The position numbers and the translations under genes were made by a program. DNA of 37,602 nt from Deinococcus aestuarii (lineage in GTDB: Bacteria; Deinococcota; Deinococci; Deinococcales; Deinococcaceae): assembly GCF_018863415.1 (NCBI RefSeq), contig NZ_JAHKSN010000017.1:72501-110102 (forward strand), written 5' to 3'. Below, piece by piece: positions 19,203 through 30,051 of the stretch; position 1 is the stretch's first letter, and every line of letters starts with the position of its first letter. Under the pieces are notes generated by a model. The model ran no database searches. It was not told where the DNA came from and worked only from the letters and a program-made list of their open reading frames with translations.

Positions 19203-20207
19203 TCAGCCCACGCCCTCATCCGGCCACCCGGCGGGAAAGTGGGTGGCCGGAAAGACCGCCCGCGCCGCCGCCAGGAACTCCGGCCACCGCTCGGCCCGGT
19301 AACGCCGTGACAGGTGCAGCAAGCAGAGTTGTCCCACCCCCGCCGCTCTCGCCAGGGCCGCCACCTGCGCGGCGGTCGTGTGGTCGTTGCGCCGGGCGAG
19401 GTCCGCGTCCTCCGGGAGGTACTGCGCCTCGGCGTAGAGGGTGCCCACCCCCGCCAGGAGGGGTGCGAGCCGGGCCTGCTCCTCCTCGTCCAGCCGGAAG
19501 TCGGTCAGGTAGGCGAGGCTCTCCCCCGGTTGTCGGCGCAGCAGCCGCGTCCGCAATTCGTCCGCGTCGTGGGGCGTGCCGGGAACGTCGAGCGTCTCCG
19601 TCGCCCCCGCCTTGAGCGCGGCGAGCCACGGGCCCCCCTTCAGCCCGAGGGCTTGCAGCGCCGCCGGGTCCACGCTCACCCGTTCCGGTTCCCTCACCAC
19701 GTAGCCGAGGCACACGCCCTGGTGTCGCAGGGGCACGGCCTCCACGCTGACCTCGGGGGTGGTGAAGAGGGGACCGTCCACCGGGCGTGTCCCCTCCTCG
19801 TGCGCCACCTCGAACGCCTCGTGCAGCTCGAAGCGCAAGGACCGGATGGCCTGCCCGTCCACGTCGTGCACGTGCCACGTCCCGCTCAGTTCGGGCGCGT
19901 GGTTCCACCAGTACCCCCGGAAGCGGTGCGACAGGATGCGCGCCGTGCCGGGCGGGCCCCAGACGTGGTTCACGCGGCCCGGCAGGTCGAAGGTCGCGCG
20001 GAAGAGGTCGTCGAAGCCTGCGACGTGATCCATATGCAGGTGCGAGAAGAGGACGTGATCGACCGCCCGCACCTCCGCGAAGGGGAGCGTGTCCAGGGTT
20101 CCGGCCCCGCAGTCGAGCAGCAGCCGCGTCTGCCCCTGTCCGGTATCCGCCACCACCCACAGGGCGTTGTCCTGCGCCGGGAGACCGAGGACCTGGACCT
20201 TGAGCAT
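19203..20207 (-). CDS. Ribonuclease Z-like metallo-beta-lactamase hydrolase
   Basis: 334 residues from the ATG at 20207. The MBL zinc motif is SHLHMDHVAGFDDLF, with LLLDCGAGT just before it, as in RNase Z, and a C-terminal LLHLSRRY that supplies the last His. AYLTDFR holds the conserved Asp, and NDHTTAAQVAALA is typical of tRNase Z proteins (the HTTA-type block). It probably trims tRNA 3' ends or belongs to the broader ElaC-like group. TACCCT lies 7 nt before the ATG, divergent from argF. Confidence 0.82.
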   Translation of the reverse strand: MLKVQVLGLPAQDNALWVVADTGQGQTRLLLDCGAGTLDTLPFAEVRAVDHVLFSHLHMDHVAGFDDLFRATFDLPGRVNHVWGPPGTARILSHRFRGYWWNHAPELSGTWHVHDVDGQAIRSLRFELHEAFEVAHEEGTRPVDGPLFTTPEVSVEAVPLRHQGVCLGYVVREPERVSVDPAALQALGLKGGPWLAALKAGATETLDVPGTPHDADELRTRLLRRQPGESLAYLTDFRLDEEEQARLAPLLAGVGTLYAEAQYLPEDADLARRNDHTTAAQVAALARAAGVGQLCLLHLSRRYRAERWPEFLAAARAVFPATHFPAGWPDEGVG

Positions 20208-20213
20208 GGGCGC

Positions 20214-20219
20214 AGGGTA
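20214..20219 (-). promoter_or_regulatory. -10 element of the RNase Z-like gene (leaderless)
   Basis: TACCCT on the minus strand, last base 7 nt before the ATG at 20207. It fixes this ATG over an in-frame extension to 20267. Confidence 0.45.
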
Positions 20220-20246
20220 GCGGACATCCGAGTTCACCACCCGGCC

Positions 20247-20274
20247 TGCATCTTTTCTCAAGTCCACGTATACT
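20247..20274 (+). promoter_or_regulatory. argF promoter with possible ARG-box-like sequence
   Basis: TATACT at 20269-20274 ends 9 nt before the ATG at 20283, so the message is leaderless or nearly so. TGCATCTTTTCTCA at 20247-20260 partly matches the ArgR palindrome (TGAAT-N4-ATTCA) and would cover the -35 region. The -10 is well supported by sequence; the operator is tentative. Confidence 0.4.
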
Positions 20275-20282
20275 CATTCTCT

Positions 20283-21323
<1,041 letters not shown>

Positions 21324-21336
21324 GAGAATCGGTGAT

Positions 21337-21852
21337 GTGAGCGAAGCTGTGGAGTGGCTTGATCTCGTGGACGAGCACGACGAGGTGATCGGGGCGGTCA
21401 CCCGCGACGAGGCGTGGGCACGGCGCCTCCCCGTGCGCGGGGTGAACGTGTTTCTGGTCAACCCGCGCGGCGAGCTGTGGATTCCGCGCCGCACCCCCCA
21501 CAAGCGGATGTTTCCTGGCTGCCTCGACATGAGTGTGGGGGGGCACGTGGAGCGTGGCGAGAGCTATGGGGCCGCTTTCCGGCGTGAAACACGTGAAGAG
21601 CTGAATCTGGACGTGGACACGCTGCCCTGGCGTGAGCTCGGCGCCTTCTCGCCCCACGGCACGGGGCTGAACATCTTCATGCGGGTGTACGAGATTCACA
21701 CGGCCACCGACCCACCCTACAACCCCGAAGACTTCAGCGGCGCCGAGTGGCTCACGCCTGCCGCCCTCCTGGCCCGCATCGCGGCGGGTGACCCGGCCAA
21801 GAGCGACCTCGCCCCCCTCGTGCGTCTGTGCTACGGAGGCAAAGTGCCATGA
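21337..21852 (+). CDS. Nudix hydrolase, IPP-isomerase-like (YfcD type)
   Basis: 171 residues from the GTG at 21337. The Nudix box is [20 protein letters not shown] followed by ELNL, slightly off consensus at the final glycine (Asn). N-terminal [17 protein letters not shown] and [24 protein letters not shown] resemble the IDI/YfcD branch, which is often annotated as isopentenyl-diphosphate isomerase-like though many members are plain phosphohydrolases. It sits between argF (13 bp gap) and argC (ATGA overlap), so it is part of the arginine transcription unit, with no obvious biochemical reason. Confidence 0.83.
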   Translation: MSEAVEWLDLVDEHDEVIGAVTRDEAWARRLPVRGVNVFLVNPRGELWIPRRTPHKRMFPGCLDMSVGGHVERGESYGAAFRRETREELNLDVDTLPWRELGAFSPHGTGLNIFMRVYEIHTATDPPYNPEDFSGAEWLTPAALLARIAAGDPAKSDLAPLVRLCYGGKVP

Positions 21853-22802
21853 GTGCCATGACCCCCCCCCGCATCTTCATCGACGGCGAGGCCGGAACCA
21901 CCGGCCTGCAAATCCGCCAGCGCCTCGCCGGGCGCCGCGACGTGGAACTCCTGAGCATCGACCCCGCCCGGCGCAAGGACCCGGGGGCGCGGGCAGAGCT
22001 TCTGAATGCCGCCGACCTCTCTATCCTCTGCCTGCACGACGACGCGGCGCGCGAGGCCGTCGCGCTGACGACCAACCCTGAAGCCCGGCTCCTCGACGCC
22101 AGCACGGCTCACCGGGTGGCCGACGGGTGGGTCTTCGGCTTTCCCGAGCTGGGTGTGGGGCAACCGGAGCGCATCCGCACCGCCCGCCGCGTGAGCAATC
22201 CCGGCTGCTACAGCACGGCGGCCATCGCCCTCCTCGCGCCCCTGACGGCGGTGGGGCTGCTTTCGGCGGACCACCCGGTCGCCATCCAGGGCTTCAGCGG
22301 CTACTCGGGCGGGGGCCGGGCGCTGGTGGACGCCCACGAGCAGGACCAGCCCCACCCCATGCGCGGCGCGTACCTCAGCTACGGCCTGAACCTCGACCAC
22401 AAGCACCTGCCCGAGATCATGCGCTACGGCGGCCTGACCCGCACGCCCGTCTTCACGCCGAACGTGGGGGCGTGGGCGCAGGGGATGACCGTCACGGTCC
22501 CGCTGCACCTGGAGCCTCTGGGAGTCTCCGCCTCCCGGTTGCACGAGGCTTTGAGCGACCACTACGCGGGCGGGCGGTACGTGCGGGTGGTTCCCCTGTC
22601 CGAGAACCCGTCCATCCTCGACCCGCAGGCCCTCAACGGCACGAACGACATGGAACTCTTCGTCTACCCCAGCACGGACGGGGCGCGGGCCGTCCTGGCC
22701 GCCCGCCTCGACAACCTGGGCAAGGGAGCGAGCGGCGCGGCGGTGCAGAACCTCGGCGTGATGCTGGGCTTGGGCGAGCCTGCTCCCCAGGTCCCGGCGT
22801 GA
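21849..22802 (+). CDS. argC: N-acetyl-gamma-glutamyl-phosphate reductase (type 2)
   Basis: 317 residues. The N-terminus has [13 protein letters not shown], the NADP-binding GxxGxxG block as written in the short AGPR2 type. The catalytic cysteine is in [10 protein letters not shown], and [14 protein letters not shown] and HKHLPEI are typical active-site blocks. It reduces N-acetylglutamyl phosphate in arginine synthesis. The ATG overlaps the preceding TGA as ATGA. Short for a type 1 enzyme, normal for type 2. Confidence 0.94.
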   Translation: MSAMTPPRIFIDGEAGTTGLQIRQRLAGRRDVELLSIDPARRKDPGARAELLNAADLSILCLHDDAAREAVALTTNPEARLLDASTAHRVADGWVFGFPELGVGQPERIRTARRVSNPGCYSTAAIALLAPLTAVGLLSADHPVAIQGFSGYSGGGRALVDAHEQDQPHPMRGAYLSYGLNLDHKHLPEIMRYGGLTRTPVFTPNVGAWAQGMTVTVPLHLEPLGVSASRLHEALSDHYAGGRYVRVVPLSENPSILDPQALNGTNDMELFVYPSTDGARAVLAARLDNLGKGASGAAVQNLGVMLGLGEPAPQVPA

Positions 22803-22812
22803 GGCTGTGCGG

Positions 22813-23622
22813 GTGAGGAGGATCAGCAAGGACACCCGCCTCTGCATGTCGCTGGCGGGTCGCCCCGGCCACTTCGGCACCCGCTTTCACAACGCCCTGT
22901 ACGAGGAGCTGGGCCTCGACTACCTCTACAAGGCGTTCACGACGAATGACCTGCGCGGGGCCATCGGCGGCATCCGTGCGCTGGGCATCCGGGGGTGCGC
23001 GGTCTCCATGCCCTTCAAGGAGGCGTGCATCGAGTTCCTGGACGAACTCGACCCCTCCGCCGCCGTCATCGGCTCGGTGAACACCATCGTGAACGAGGAC
23101 GGGTACCTGCGGGCCTACAACACCGACTACATCGCGGTATCGAAACTGCTCTCGGGTGTGCCCACCGACTCCACCTTCATCCTGCGGGGCAGCGGCGGCA
23201 TGGCGAAGGCGGTGGCGTCCGCGTTGCGGGACGCGGGTTTCGGAAACGGCACCATCCTCGCCCGGAACGAGGGGGCGGGACGCGCACTGGCGGAGGCGTG
23301 CGGCTACACCTGGCGCCCCGACCTCGATCCCACCGGGGCCGACCTGCTCGTCAACGTCACCCCGGTCGGCATGGCGGGCGGCCCGGAGGCGGACGACCTC
23401 GCCTTCCCGCCCGAACTCATCGACCGGGCCCAGACCGTCTTCGACGTGGTGGCCCTTCCACCCGAGACGCCCCTGATCCGCTACGCCCGGACGCTCGGGA
23501 AGAGGGTCATCACCGGGGCCGAGGTCGCCGTCTTGCAGGCGGTCGAACAGTTCGTGCTCTACACCGGCGTGCGCCCAAGCGACGAGCAGGTGGAGCGGGC
23601 GGCGGCGCTGGCGCGGGGGTGA
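22813..23622 (+). CDS. Shikimate-dehydrogenase-like protein (SdhL/HI0607 type)
   Basis: 269 residues from the GTG at 22813; a GTG at 22807 is equally possible. Blocks in order: RLCMSLAGRPGHFGTRFHN, YKAFTTND, GIRGCAVSMPFKE, GSVNTIVN, RAYNTDYIAV, then the Rossmann motif RGSGGMAKAV and VNVTPVGMAGG. This closely follows the H. influenzae HI0607 shikimate-dehydrogenase-like family, where the SxSP shikimate site is altered (here LAGRPGHFG), and whose physiological substrate is not settled. It is the fourth gene of the arg operon. Confidence 0.82.
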   Translation: MRRISKDTRLCMSLAGRPGHFGTRFHNALYEELGLDYLYKAFTTNDLRGAIGGIRALGIRGCAVSMPFKEACIEFLDELDPSAAVIGSVNTIVNEDGYLRAYNTDYIAVSKLLSGVPTDSTFILRGSGGMAKAVASALRDAGFGNGTILARNEGAGRALAEACGYTWRPDLDPTGADLLVNVTPVGMAGGPEADDLAFPPELIDRAQTVFDVVALPPETPLIRYARTLGKRVITGAEVAVLQAVEQFVLYTGVRPSDEQVERAAALARG

Positions 23623-23734
23623 AGTGCGCTCATTCGCCTTCTCCACTCGCGGGACTTGCAAAGCTGCGGAGCAGAGAGGGTTGGGGTGAGGGGGAGGCGA
23701 GCGGCCCCAACGCCAAGAGGATGCCTCCCCCTTT
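23623..23734. repeat. Mosaic intergenic repeat, copy B
   Basis: The gap between convergent sdhL and scpA repeats modules seen at 16448-16580. GGACTTGCAAAGCTGCGGAG resembles GACTCGTAGAGCTGCTGAGC there. The GGGGTGAGGGGG block with GCCAAGAGGATGCC (23683-23726) resembles GCCAAGCAGATGCC. Order differs from copy A, so it is a diverged or rearranged copy. Confidence 0.55.
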
Positions 23735-24493
23735 CTAACCCTCCACCCCCTGCGAAGTGACCCGAATCTCCCCGTACACCCCCTCCTGCTCGGCGCTGAA
23801 GGACCCCTCCTTGATTCCCTCCAGCAGCGCGGCGAAGTAGGTCGCGCGCTCTCCCCAGTCCTGGGCCGGAACCCCCCGGAAGGTGAAGGTCCGCAGCCGC
23901 ACCCCGAAGGCACGCAACGCCCCCAGCGCGTCCGCCAGCGTCAGCCGTTCTCGCGCGAGGAGCGGCACCTCGACCTGCCGCACGGCGTTCTGGGCGGCCT
24001 TCACCAGCTTGGCGAGGCTGCCCTGCGGGTTGCGCTTGCGCTCGCGCCGGGGCAGATCGAGCGGCACGGCGCGGGCCGGGATCAGGCCCTCGCGCTCCCT
24101 TCTGCGGGCGGCGAGAAAGCCCACCAGCGCGTCCAGTTCCGCCAGCGCCTCCACCCCCTCGATCATGTGGTCGAGAGGGTCGTCCGACAGCTCGGGACCA
24201 ATCTCCTCCGGCTCGGGGTGCGGCAGCAGGAGGCGGGCCTTGAGCGCGATCACGTTCGCCAGCGCGGGCAGCACTTCGGGGTGTGTCTCCGCAAAGGCTG
24301 TGCCGCCCGGCCCGGTCAGCGCCGCCACCCACGCCAGCACGTCCCGCGTGAGGGTCAGCAGCGGCACCCCCCCCGGCCCTACCCGCCCCGCCCGCAACGC
24401 CCCCGCGAGGTCGGAGAGCGACCCCTCGAAGCCGGGCAGACGAACGACGAGGGCCGATGGCACGGAGGGCGAAGGCGCGGCCAGAACGGTCAA
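23735..24493 (-). CDS. scpA: Segregation and condensation protein A
   Basis: About 252 residues. I start at the TTG at 24493, preceded by GGAAGG; a TTG at 24529 and GTG at 24520 are in frame upstream. The N-terminus has VRLPGFEGSLSDL, the usual ScpA opening, then LARERLTLADALGALRAF and the C-terminal winged helix with YFAALLEGIKEG and EIRV. ScpA is the kleisin linking SMC heads in chromosome condensation. It is 40 bp downstream of trpS on the same strand. ScpB, its partner, is not in the window. Confidence 0.85.
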   Translation of the reverse strand: MTVLAAPSPSVPSALVVRLPGFEGSLSDLAGALRAGRVGPGGVPLLTLTRDVLAWVAALTGPGGTAFAETHPEVLPALANVIALKARLLLPHPEPEEIGPELSDDPLDHMIEGVEALAELDALVGFLAARRREREGLIPARAVPLDLPRRERKRNPQGSLAKLVKAAQNAVRQVEVPLLARERLTLADALGALRAFGVRLRTFTFRGVPAQDWGERATYFAALLEGIKEGSFSAEQEGVYGEIRVTSQGVEG

Positions 24494-24533
24494 ACGCCCT
24501 TCCCACCAGCCACGGGCCACACGCCACAAGCCC

Positions 24534-25532
<999 letters not shown>

Positions 25533-25541
25533 ACGCGGGCG

Positions 25542-25547
25542 ATTCTA
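25542..25547 (-). promoter_or_regulatory. -10 element of trpS (near-leaderless)
   Basis: TAGAAT on the minus strand, 5 of 6 to TATAAT. Its last base is 10 nt before the ATG at 25532, giving a leader of at most a few nucleotides. Confidence 0.45.
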
Positions 25548-25591
25548 GCGGGCGGGGGCCGGGATCATCCTGCGCCGAATGACGGAGCGGG

Positions 25592-25627
25592 GGCAAAAGA
25601 AAAGCGGCCCTCCTGGTCTGGAAGGCC
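25592..25627 (-). terminator. Rho-independent terminator of the SurA/PpiD-like gene
   Basis: On the minus strand, GGCCTTCC, a six-base loop and GGAGGGCC form an 8-bp stem with one G-U pair, followed by GCTTTTCTTTT. It begins about 20 bp after the stop at 25647. Confidence 0.75.
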
Positions 25628-25646
25628 ACCTTTGGGGTGTGGGGCT

Positions 25647-27572
25647 TCAGCGGGTGTTGCCGCTGGAGGCGCCGCCGTCCGCCGGGGTCCCGGTGGGGGA
25701 AGTGCCCGTACCGCCGTTCTGGGCGGGCGCGTCCTCGCCGTTCCCCTGAGCGGGCGTCGCCGGGGTCGTCGCGGCCGGGGGCTTGGGCGCCTGGGCCGCC
25801 ACCCGCTTCTCCTGCGCGGCGAGCACCTGCTGGAGGTTGTTCACGGGCCCCAGGGTGGCGATCTCCCTGGCGAGGTACGCCTGCCCGGCCTCCTGCCGCT
25901 TCTGGGCGAGCACCTGATCTTGGATCTGGGCGCGCACCGCCGCGAGGGGCTGGGTGGCCCCCGGCTTGAGGTCGGTCACGTAGGCGACCGAGAAGCGCTG
26001 CCCGACCGGCACCACCTCGCTGAGGCTGCCCTCACCCACGTCGCGGAGGTTCCTGGACGTGAAGACGGCGGCGTTCAGCTCCTCGCCGAGCGTCTCGCCG
26101 CCCGCCGTCACGCTGCCGCGCTCGCTGACGGTGCCGCCCGCGCGGGAGGCGGCGGCGACGAAGCTGCCCTGGCCGTTCCAGCCCTGCCGGAAGGCAGTCG
26201 CCTTGGCGCGGTCGGGGAAGCTCGCCTCGGCCACGGTCGCGCTGCCGGGGGTCTCGAACTGCTGGCGGTTCTGGGTATAAAAGGCCTGGATGTCCGCGTC
26301 GGTGACCTTCACGTCCCGCGCCCCGTACGCCGCGAGGGCCGCCGCGAGTTCCTGGCGGGTGCCGGTCAGCGGGAGCTTGCGGTCTTGCACGAGCTTCTCG
26401 GCGCCGTAGCCGCTGATCAGCCCCTCGACGACCTGCGGCTTGAGGATGCCGTTCACGAGCCCCGCCGCCTGCTCGCCGGGCACCTGCCCGAGCAGAGAGG
26501 CGAACTGCTGATTTTGCACGACCTGGGCCACCACGTCCGAGTACGGAATCTTTTGCCCGGCGACCTGGGCGACCGTGGGGTTCTCGGTCTTCCAGTTGGG
26601 GTCCACGGCCTCGACCTTGGCGCCCCGTTCGAGGTCGGTCGCCCACCTCTCCACGACCGCGTTCTTCTTCTGCTCGGTCACGGCGGTCGCGGCGTCGGCC
26701 TTGGCCTCGTCGAAGGGTTTGACGGCGGGCGGGAGGAAGCGCTCCACCTTCACGATGTAGAACTTGCCGCCGCTTTCCACGACGTCGGTCACCCCGCCCT
26801 GCGTGAGGGCGAAGGCCGCCGCGCCCACCTCGGCGGGCAGGGCCACCTGCGCGACCGGACGGGGAGCGCCGTTCTCGACCGGGCCCAGCGCCCCGCCCCG
26901 GTCCTTGAACTCGGTGCTGTTCTGGCGGGCGAGGGTGGCGAAGTCCGCCCCACCCCTCACCTGCGCCAGGAGGCTTTGCGCCTTGGCCTTGTCGGCCACC
27001 ACGATCTGGCGGCCCACGATGCGGGCGTCGCTCTGGAAGGCCTGCGGGTTGAGGTCGTAGTACGCGCGCGCCTCCGCGTCGGTGGCGGGGGCGGCGGTCT
27101 TCTGGAGGTCTTCCACCTTGCGCTGGATCGCGAGCTGGCTGCGGACCTGGGTGCGGTAGGTCGCGTCGGTGAGCCCGGCCCCTTGCAGGGCGTCGGTCCA
27201 GGCCTTGTTGTCGTTGAGGTTGTTCGCCTCGCGGACCTTCTGGACCTCGGCGTTCACGTCCGCGCGGCTCACGTCGATGTCCCCCACGGCCTGCTGGAAC
27301 AGGTGCTGGCGGACAGCCTGCGACACGACGAAGGTCTTGAAGTCGTCGGCGAGGACGCCGGTTTCCACGCTGCCGAGCACCGGGTTGCCCCGGCGGATCG
27401 CCTCCAGCTCCTCGACGGTGACGGTCTGGCCGTTCACCTTCAGGGCGGGGGTACCCTGCTGGCGGTTGCCGAACAGCGAGCCCACGTTGGGCGTGAACTG
27501 GTAGGCCATGCCGACCACCAGCAGGAGTGCGAGAACGCCCAGGAGGACGTTCACGACCTTTTTGTTCTTCAC
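25647..27572 (-). CDS. Membrane-anchored SurA/PpiD-like peptidyl-prolyl isomerase chaperone
   Basis: 641 residues. The N-terminus is one signal-anchor (NVLLGVLALLLVVGMAY) after a basic start, so most of the protein faces the periplasm. The chaperone arm includes VNGQTVTVEELEAIRRG. A parvulin-like core around residues 180-270 has RQIVVADKAKAQSLLAQVRGG, then LARQNSTEFKDRGGALGP and FYIVKVE. A further region near 400-560 resembles a second, weaker SurA-type domain. The C-terminal 60 residues are low-complexity P/A/T/G. The GTG start has AAGGAG five nt upstream, unlike the leaderless genes around it. Likely an outer-membrane-protein chaperone. Confidence 0.85.
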   Translation of the reverse strand: MKNKKVVNVLLGVLALLLVVGMAYQFTPNVGSLFGNRQQGTPALKVNGQTVTVEELEAIRRGNPVLGSVETGVLADDFKTFVVSQAVRQHLFQQAVGDIDVSRADVNAEVQKVREANNLNDNKAWTDALQGAGLTDATYRTQVRSQLAIQRKVEDLQKTAAPATDAEARAYYDLNPQAFQSDARIVGRQIVVADKAKAQSLLAQVRGGADFATLARQNSTEFKDRGGALGPVENGAPRPVAQVALPAEVGAAAFALTQGGVTDVVESGGKFYIVKVERFLPPAVKPFDEAKADAATAVTEQKKNAVVERWATDLERGAKVEAVDPNWKTENPTVAQVAGQKIPYSDVVAQVVQNQQFASLLGQVPGEQAAGLVNGILKPQVVEGLISGYGAEKLVQDRKLPLTGTRQELAAALAAYGARDVKVTDADIQAFYTQNRQQFETPGSATVAEASFPDRAKATAFRQGWNGQGSFVAAASRAGGTVSERGSVTAGGETLGEELNAAVFTSRNLRDVGEGSLSEVVPVGQRFSVAYVTDLKPGATQPLAAVRAQIQDQVLAQKRQEAGQAYLAREIATLGPVNNLQQVLAAQEKRVAAQAPKPPAATTPATPAQGNGEDAPAQNGGTGTSPTGTPADGGASSGNTR

Positions 27573-27601
27573 TTGATCTCCTTGGGGGCGCGTGCTAGGT
27601 T
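27573..27601 (+). promoter_or_regulatory. tRNA-Arg promoter
   Basis: TTGATC at 27573-27578, a 17-bp spacer and TAGGTT at 27596-27601, 12 nt before the tRNA. The element overlaps the ribosome binding site and possible -10 (TAACCT, minus, 27597-27602) of the divergent chaperone gene. Confidence 0.5.
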
Positions 27602-27612
27602 ACCCGTGCCCT

Positions 27613-27689
<77 letters not shown>

Positions 27690-27704
27690 TCCATTCCGCG
27701 AACG

Positions 27705-27726
27705 CCACCCTCCGGGGTGGTGTTTT
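27705..27726 (+). terminator. Terminator after tRNA-Arg
   Basis: CCACCC, a four-base loop and GGGTGG, followed by TGTTTT; 15 nt after the tRNA. Confidence 0.65.
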
Positions 27727-27932
27727 CGTGATAGCCCCGTCCGGTTAAACCGGCGAGAGTGACGGGTGGGCTCCGAAAACGCACGCGGGCGATTCTAGCA
27801 CGGTGCCGCGGCAGCGCATGAAGCGGGAATCCGCGTTCTGCACGCGTTTTTTCGATTGTGATCTCATGCCCTCCGCCCGGGTTGCCGGGAGCCCCGGGCT
27901 CCGCGAACACGCTCTCCCCACGCCTCCCCCTG

Positions 27933-27938
27933 TACCCT
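27933..27938 (+). promoter_or_regulatory. -10 element of the SIS-domain gene (leaderless)
   Basis: TACCCT, last base 8 nt before the ATG at 27946; no Shine-Dalgarno. Confidence 0.45.
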
Positions 27939-27945
27939 GGACCCT

Positions 27946-28971
27946 ATGGACCCCCTCACCCTGCTCGAAGCCCTGCCCGGCAGCTACGCCGGACCCACCC
28001 AGCCCGAACCCGGCCCGCACGCGGCCATCGGGGTGGGAGAGGGCACGCTCGCCGCGCACCTCGCCGGGGTGCTCGTCTCCGGCACGCTGGCCCGGGGCGG
28101 CACCCAGTTCGTGATCGGGAGCGCGGACGCGGCGGACCCGGCGCGCGACTACGCCGACCTCGCGGAGGTGGCGGGGGCGAACGTGCGGCGGGTCAGCACG
28201 GGAGGCTCGCCCAGCGAGGTGGACGTGCTCGTGCCGGGCGGGTTGAGCACGACCTACCATGCGGCCCAGTACGTCGCCTACGCCAGCGGGCACGCGGATC
28301 AGGCGCAGGACGCCGAGCGCCTCCTCGCGGGGCTGCGCGACCGCTGTGCCCCCTCCGTGACCGAGGACAACCCCGCCCGCGACCTCGCCTGGACCCTGTG
28401 GGGCCGCACGCCCCTGCTGCTCGCCGCGCCCGATGCGGACGCCCTGCCGCACGCGTGGCAGACCCTCCTCGCGCGGGTGGGCAAGACGCTGGCCGTTCCC
28501 GTCCTGGGCGACCCCCTCCCCCTCGTCACGGGCGCCTTCGAGGCCCAGCACGAGAAGGGGGACGCCAAGGTGGCGCTGATCCTGGGCGACCCCGACCCTG
28601 CTCTCGACATCGCCCGCGAGGTGCTGGACAGCCGGGTGGACGAGGTGGTGGCGGTTCCCTACCCGCCGGGCGCGGACCCCTCGTTCCCCGGCGGGTACGC
28701 CGCGCAGCTCGCCCTGTGGTACTTCGGCGCGTGGGTGGCCGCCTACCTCGCCGAACGGTACGGGGCGCGGGGCGACGACACCCCCGTGCTCGCCCGCGCC
28801 CAGGCGGCCCTGGCGGGCGAGGGCGATCCGGACGCCCTGGGCCTCGCCGCCCCCCGCGAGCGGGACGACCTGCGCCGCACCGACCCCGCCCGCGACTGGC
28901 GCGGGGACGACGCCGAAGTCGGAGCGGACGACGAGGACCTGGACGGGGACGATCCGGACGACGGGCGCTGA
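27946..28971 (+). CDS. SIS-domain protein resembling bifunctional phosphoglucose/phosphomannose isomerase
   Basis: 341 residues. The C-terminal half carries ARDLAWTLWGRTPLLLAAPD, characteristic of the archaeal/bacterial PGI-PMI C-terminal domain, followed by VPVLGDPLPLVTGAFEA. The N-terminal SIS half has AAIGVGEGTLAAHLAGVL and LVPGGLSTTYHAAQYVAYASG but lacks an obvious sugar-phosphate SxS-T loop. The last about 35 residues are strongly acidic (DDxxxxGADDEDLDGDDPDD). It may be a sugar-isomerase homologue that has lost activity or changed substrate. It is convergent with the GGDEF gene, 12 bp apart. Confidence 0.65.
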   Translation: MDPLTLLEALPGSYAGPTQPEPGPHAAIGVGEGTLAAHLAGVLVSGTLARGGTQFVIGSADAADPARDYADLAEVAGANVRRVSTGGSPSEVDVLVPGGLSTTYHAAQYVAYASGHADQAQDAERLLAGLRDRCAPSVTEDNPARDLAWTLWGRTPLLLAAPDADALPHAWQTLLARVGKTLAVPVLGDPLPLVTGAFEAQHEKGDAKVALILGDPDPALDIAREVLDSRVDEVVAVPYPPGADPSFPGGYAAQLALWYFGAWVAAYLAERYGARGDDTPVLARAQAALAGEGDPDALGLAAPRERDDLRRTDPARDWRGDDAEVGADDEDLDGDDPDDGR

Positions 28972-28983
28972 GGCGGGAGCGGT

Positions 28984-30051
28984 TCAGGCCACGGTGAGCC
29001 GCTCGACCTCCACCCGGTCGCGCCCCGCCCGTTTGGCGGCGTAGAGCAGGGCGTCGGCGCGCTCCAGAACGGTGGCCGCCGGGTGGGTCCCGGCGAGGCC
29101 GAGCGAGACGGTGACGTGCAGGTCGGGGTGACCCGCGCGCCCACCCACCTCCTGGGCCACCCGCCCGCGAATCTCCTGGGCGAGTGCCTCGGCGCCGGGG
29201 GTGCTCAGCCCGCGCAGCAGCACGGCGAACTCCTCCCCGCCGAGGCGGTAGGGGAGGCCGCGCCCACCCAGGGCGTCACGCAGCACGGCGGCGGTGGCCT
29301 CCAGCACCCGGTCCCCGGTGTCGTGGCCGCGCGTGTCGTTGACGAGCTTGAAGTGGTCGAGGTCGAGGAGCAGCACGTGGGAGAGTTGCTGCGGGCTCAG
29401 CAGGGCCTCGTCGAGCGCGCGGCGGTTGCCCACGCCCGTGAGCTTGTCGGTGTAGGCGAGGTCGGTCAAGACCTCGGCCCGGTCCAGCGCGCGAAGCTGC
29501 GTGACCGTGATCGCCTGGGAGGCGAGCATCCCGACCGTCTGCGCCGCCGTGAGCAGCAGGGTGACGCTCGCCGAGTAACCTGCGTCCCCGGTCGCCAGGA
29601 AGGCCCCGTACGCCAGCGCGAGGTTGCTCGGGGCGAAGATGCCGAACGGGACCCACCAGCGCACCCCCTCGTTCTCCACGCCCCGGGGAACGCCGCGCAT
29701 GGCGAGGGCGCACAGGCCCACCACCAGCCCGAGCGTGAGCGCGTGGACGAGGGCCCGCTCGCCCCCGCGCCAGAACTCGTAGAGGACGAGGGGCAGCGCC
29801 ACCGTCACCCCGGCGGGCACGCCGCCGCCGACCGTGGCGAGCGCCACGGGCACCGCGCGCAGGTCGAGCGCCACGCCGCCCGCCAGCGGCACCGCGTTGG
29901 CGATCAGGACGAAACTGCTCGCCACGGTGAGCAGCGCCCGCAGCGCGATCTGGGTCCACGTCCAGGCGTGCTTGAGGGAGCGCAGCGTCCACCCCACCAG
30001 GAAGGTCGTGGTGCACAGCACGCAGAAGTTGACGAAGAGGTCGTTGAGCAT
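28984..30051 (-). CDS. Diguanylate cyclase with 5TMR-LYT-type membrane sensor
   Basis: 355 residues from the ATG at 30051. Residues about 1-170 hold five to six hydrophobic helices; the segment GGVALDLRAVPVALATVGGG and the helix after it fit the 5TMR-LYT sensor. Residues about 190-350 are a GGDEF domain: TDKLTGVGNRRALDEA, DLDHFKLVNDTRGHDTGD, and LGGEEF (the catalytic GGEEF). The RxxD inhibitory site that usually lies five residues before GGEEF is RGLP, so product inhibition is probably absent. It should make cyclic di-GMP in response to an unknown signal. The frame is open upstream to 30591 but that part lacks coding features. Confidence 0.85.
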   Translation of the reverse strand: MLNDLFVNFCVLCTTTFLVGWTLRSLKHAWTWTQIALRALLTVASSFVLIANAVPLAGGVALDLRAVPVALATVGGGVPAGVTVALPLVLYEFWRGGERALVHALTLGLVVGLCALAMRGVPRGVENEGVRWWVPFGIFAPSNLALAYGAFLATGDAGYSASVTLLLTAAQTVGMLASQAITVTQLRALDRAEVLTDLAYTDKLTGVGNRRALDEALLSPQQLSHVLLLDLDHFKLVNDTRGHDTGDRVLEATAAVLRDALGGRGLPYRLGGEEFAVLLRGLSTPGAEALAQEIRGRVAQEVGGRAGHPDLHVTVSLGLAGTHPAATVLERADALLYAAKRAGRDRVEVERLTVA

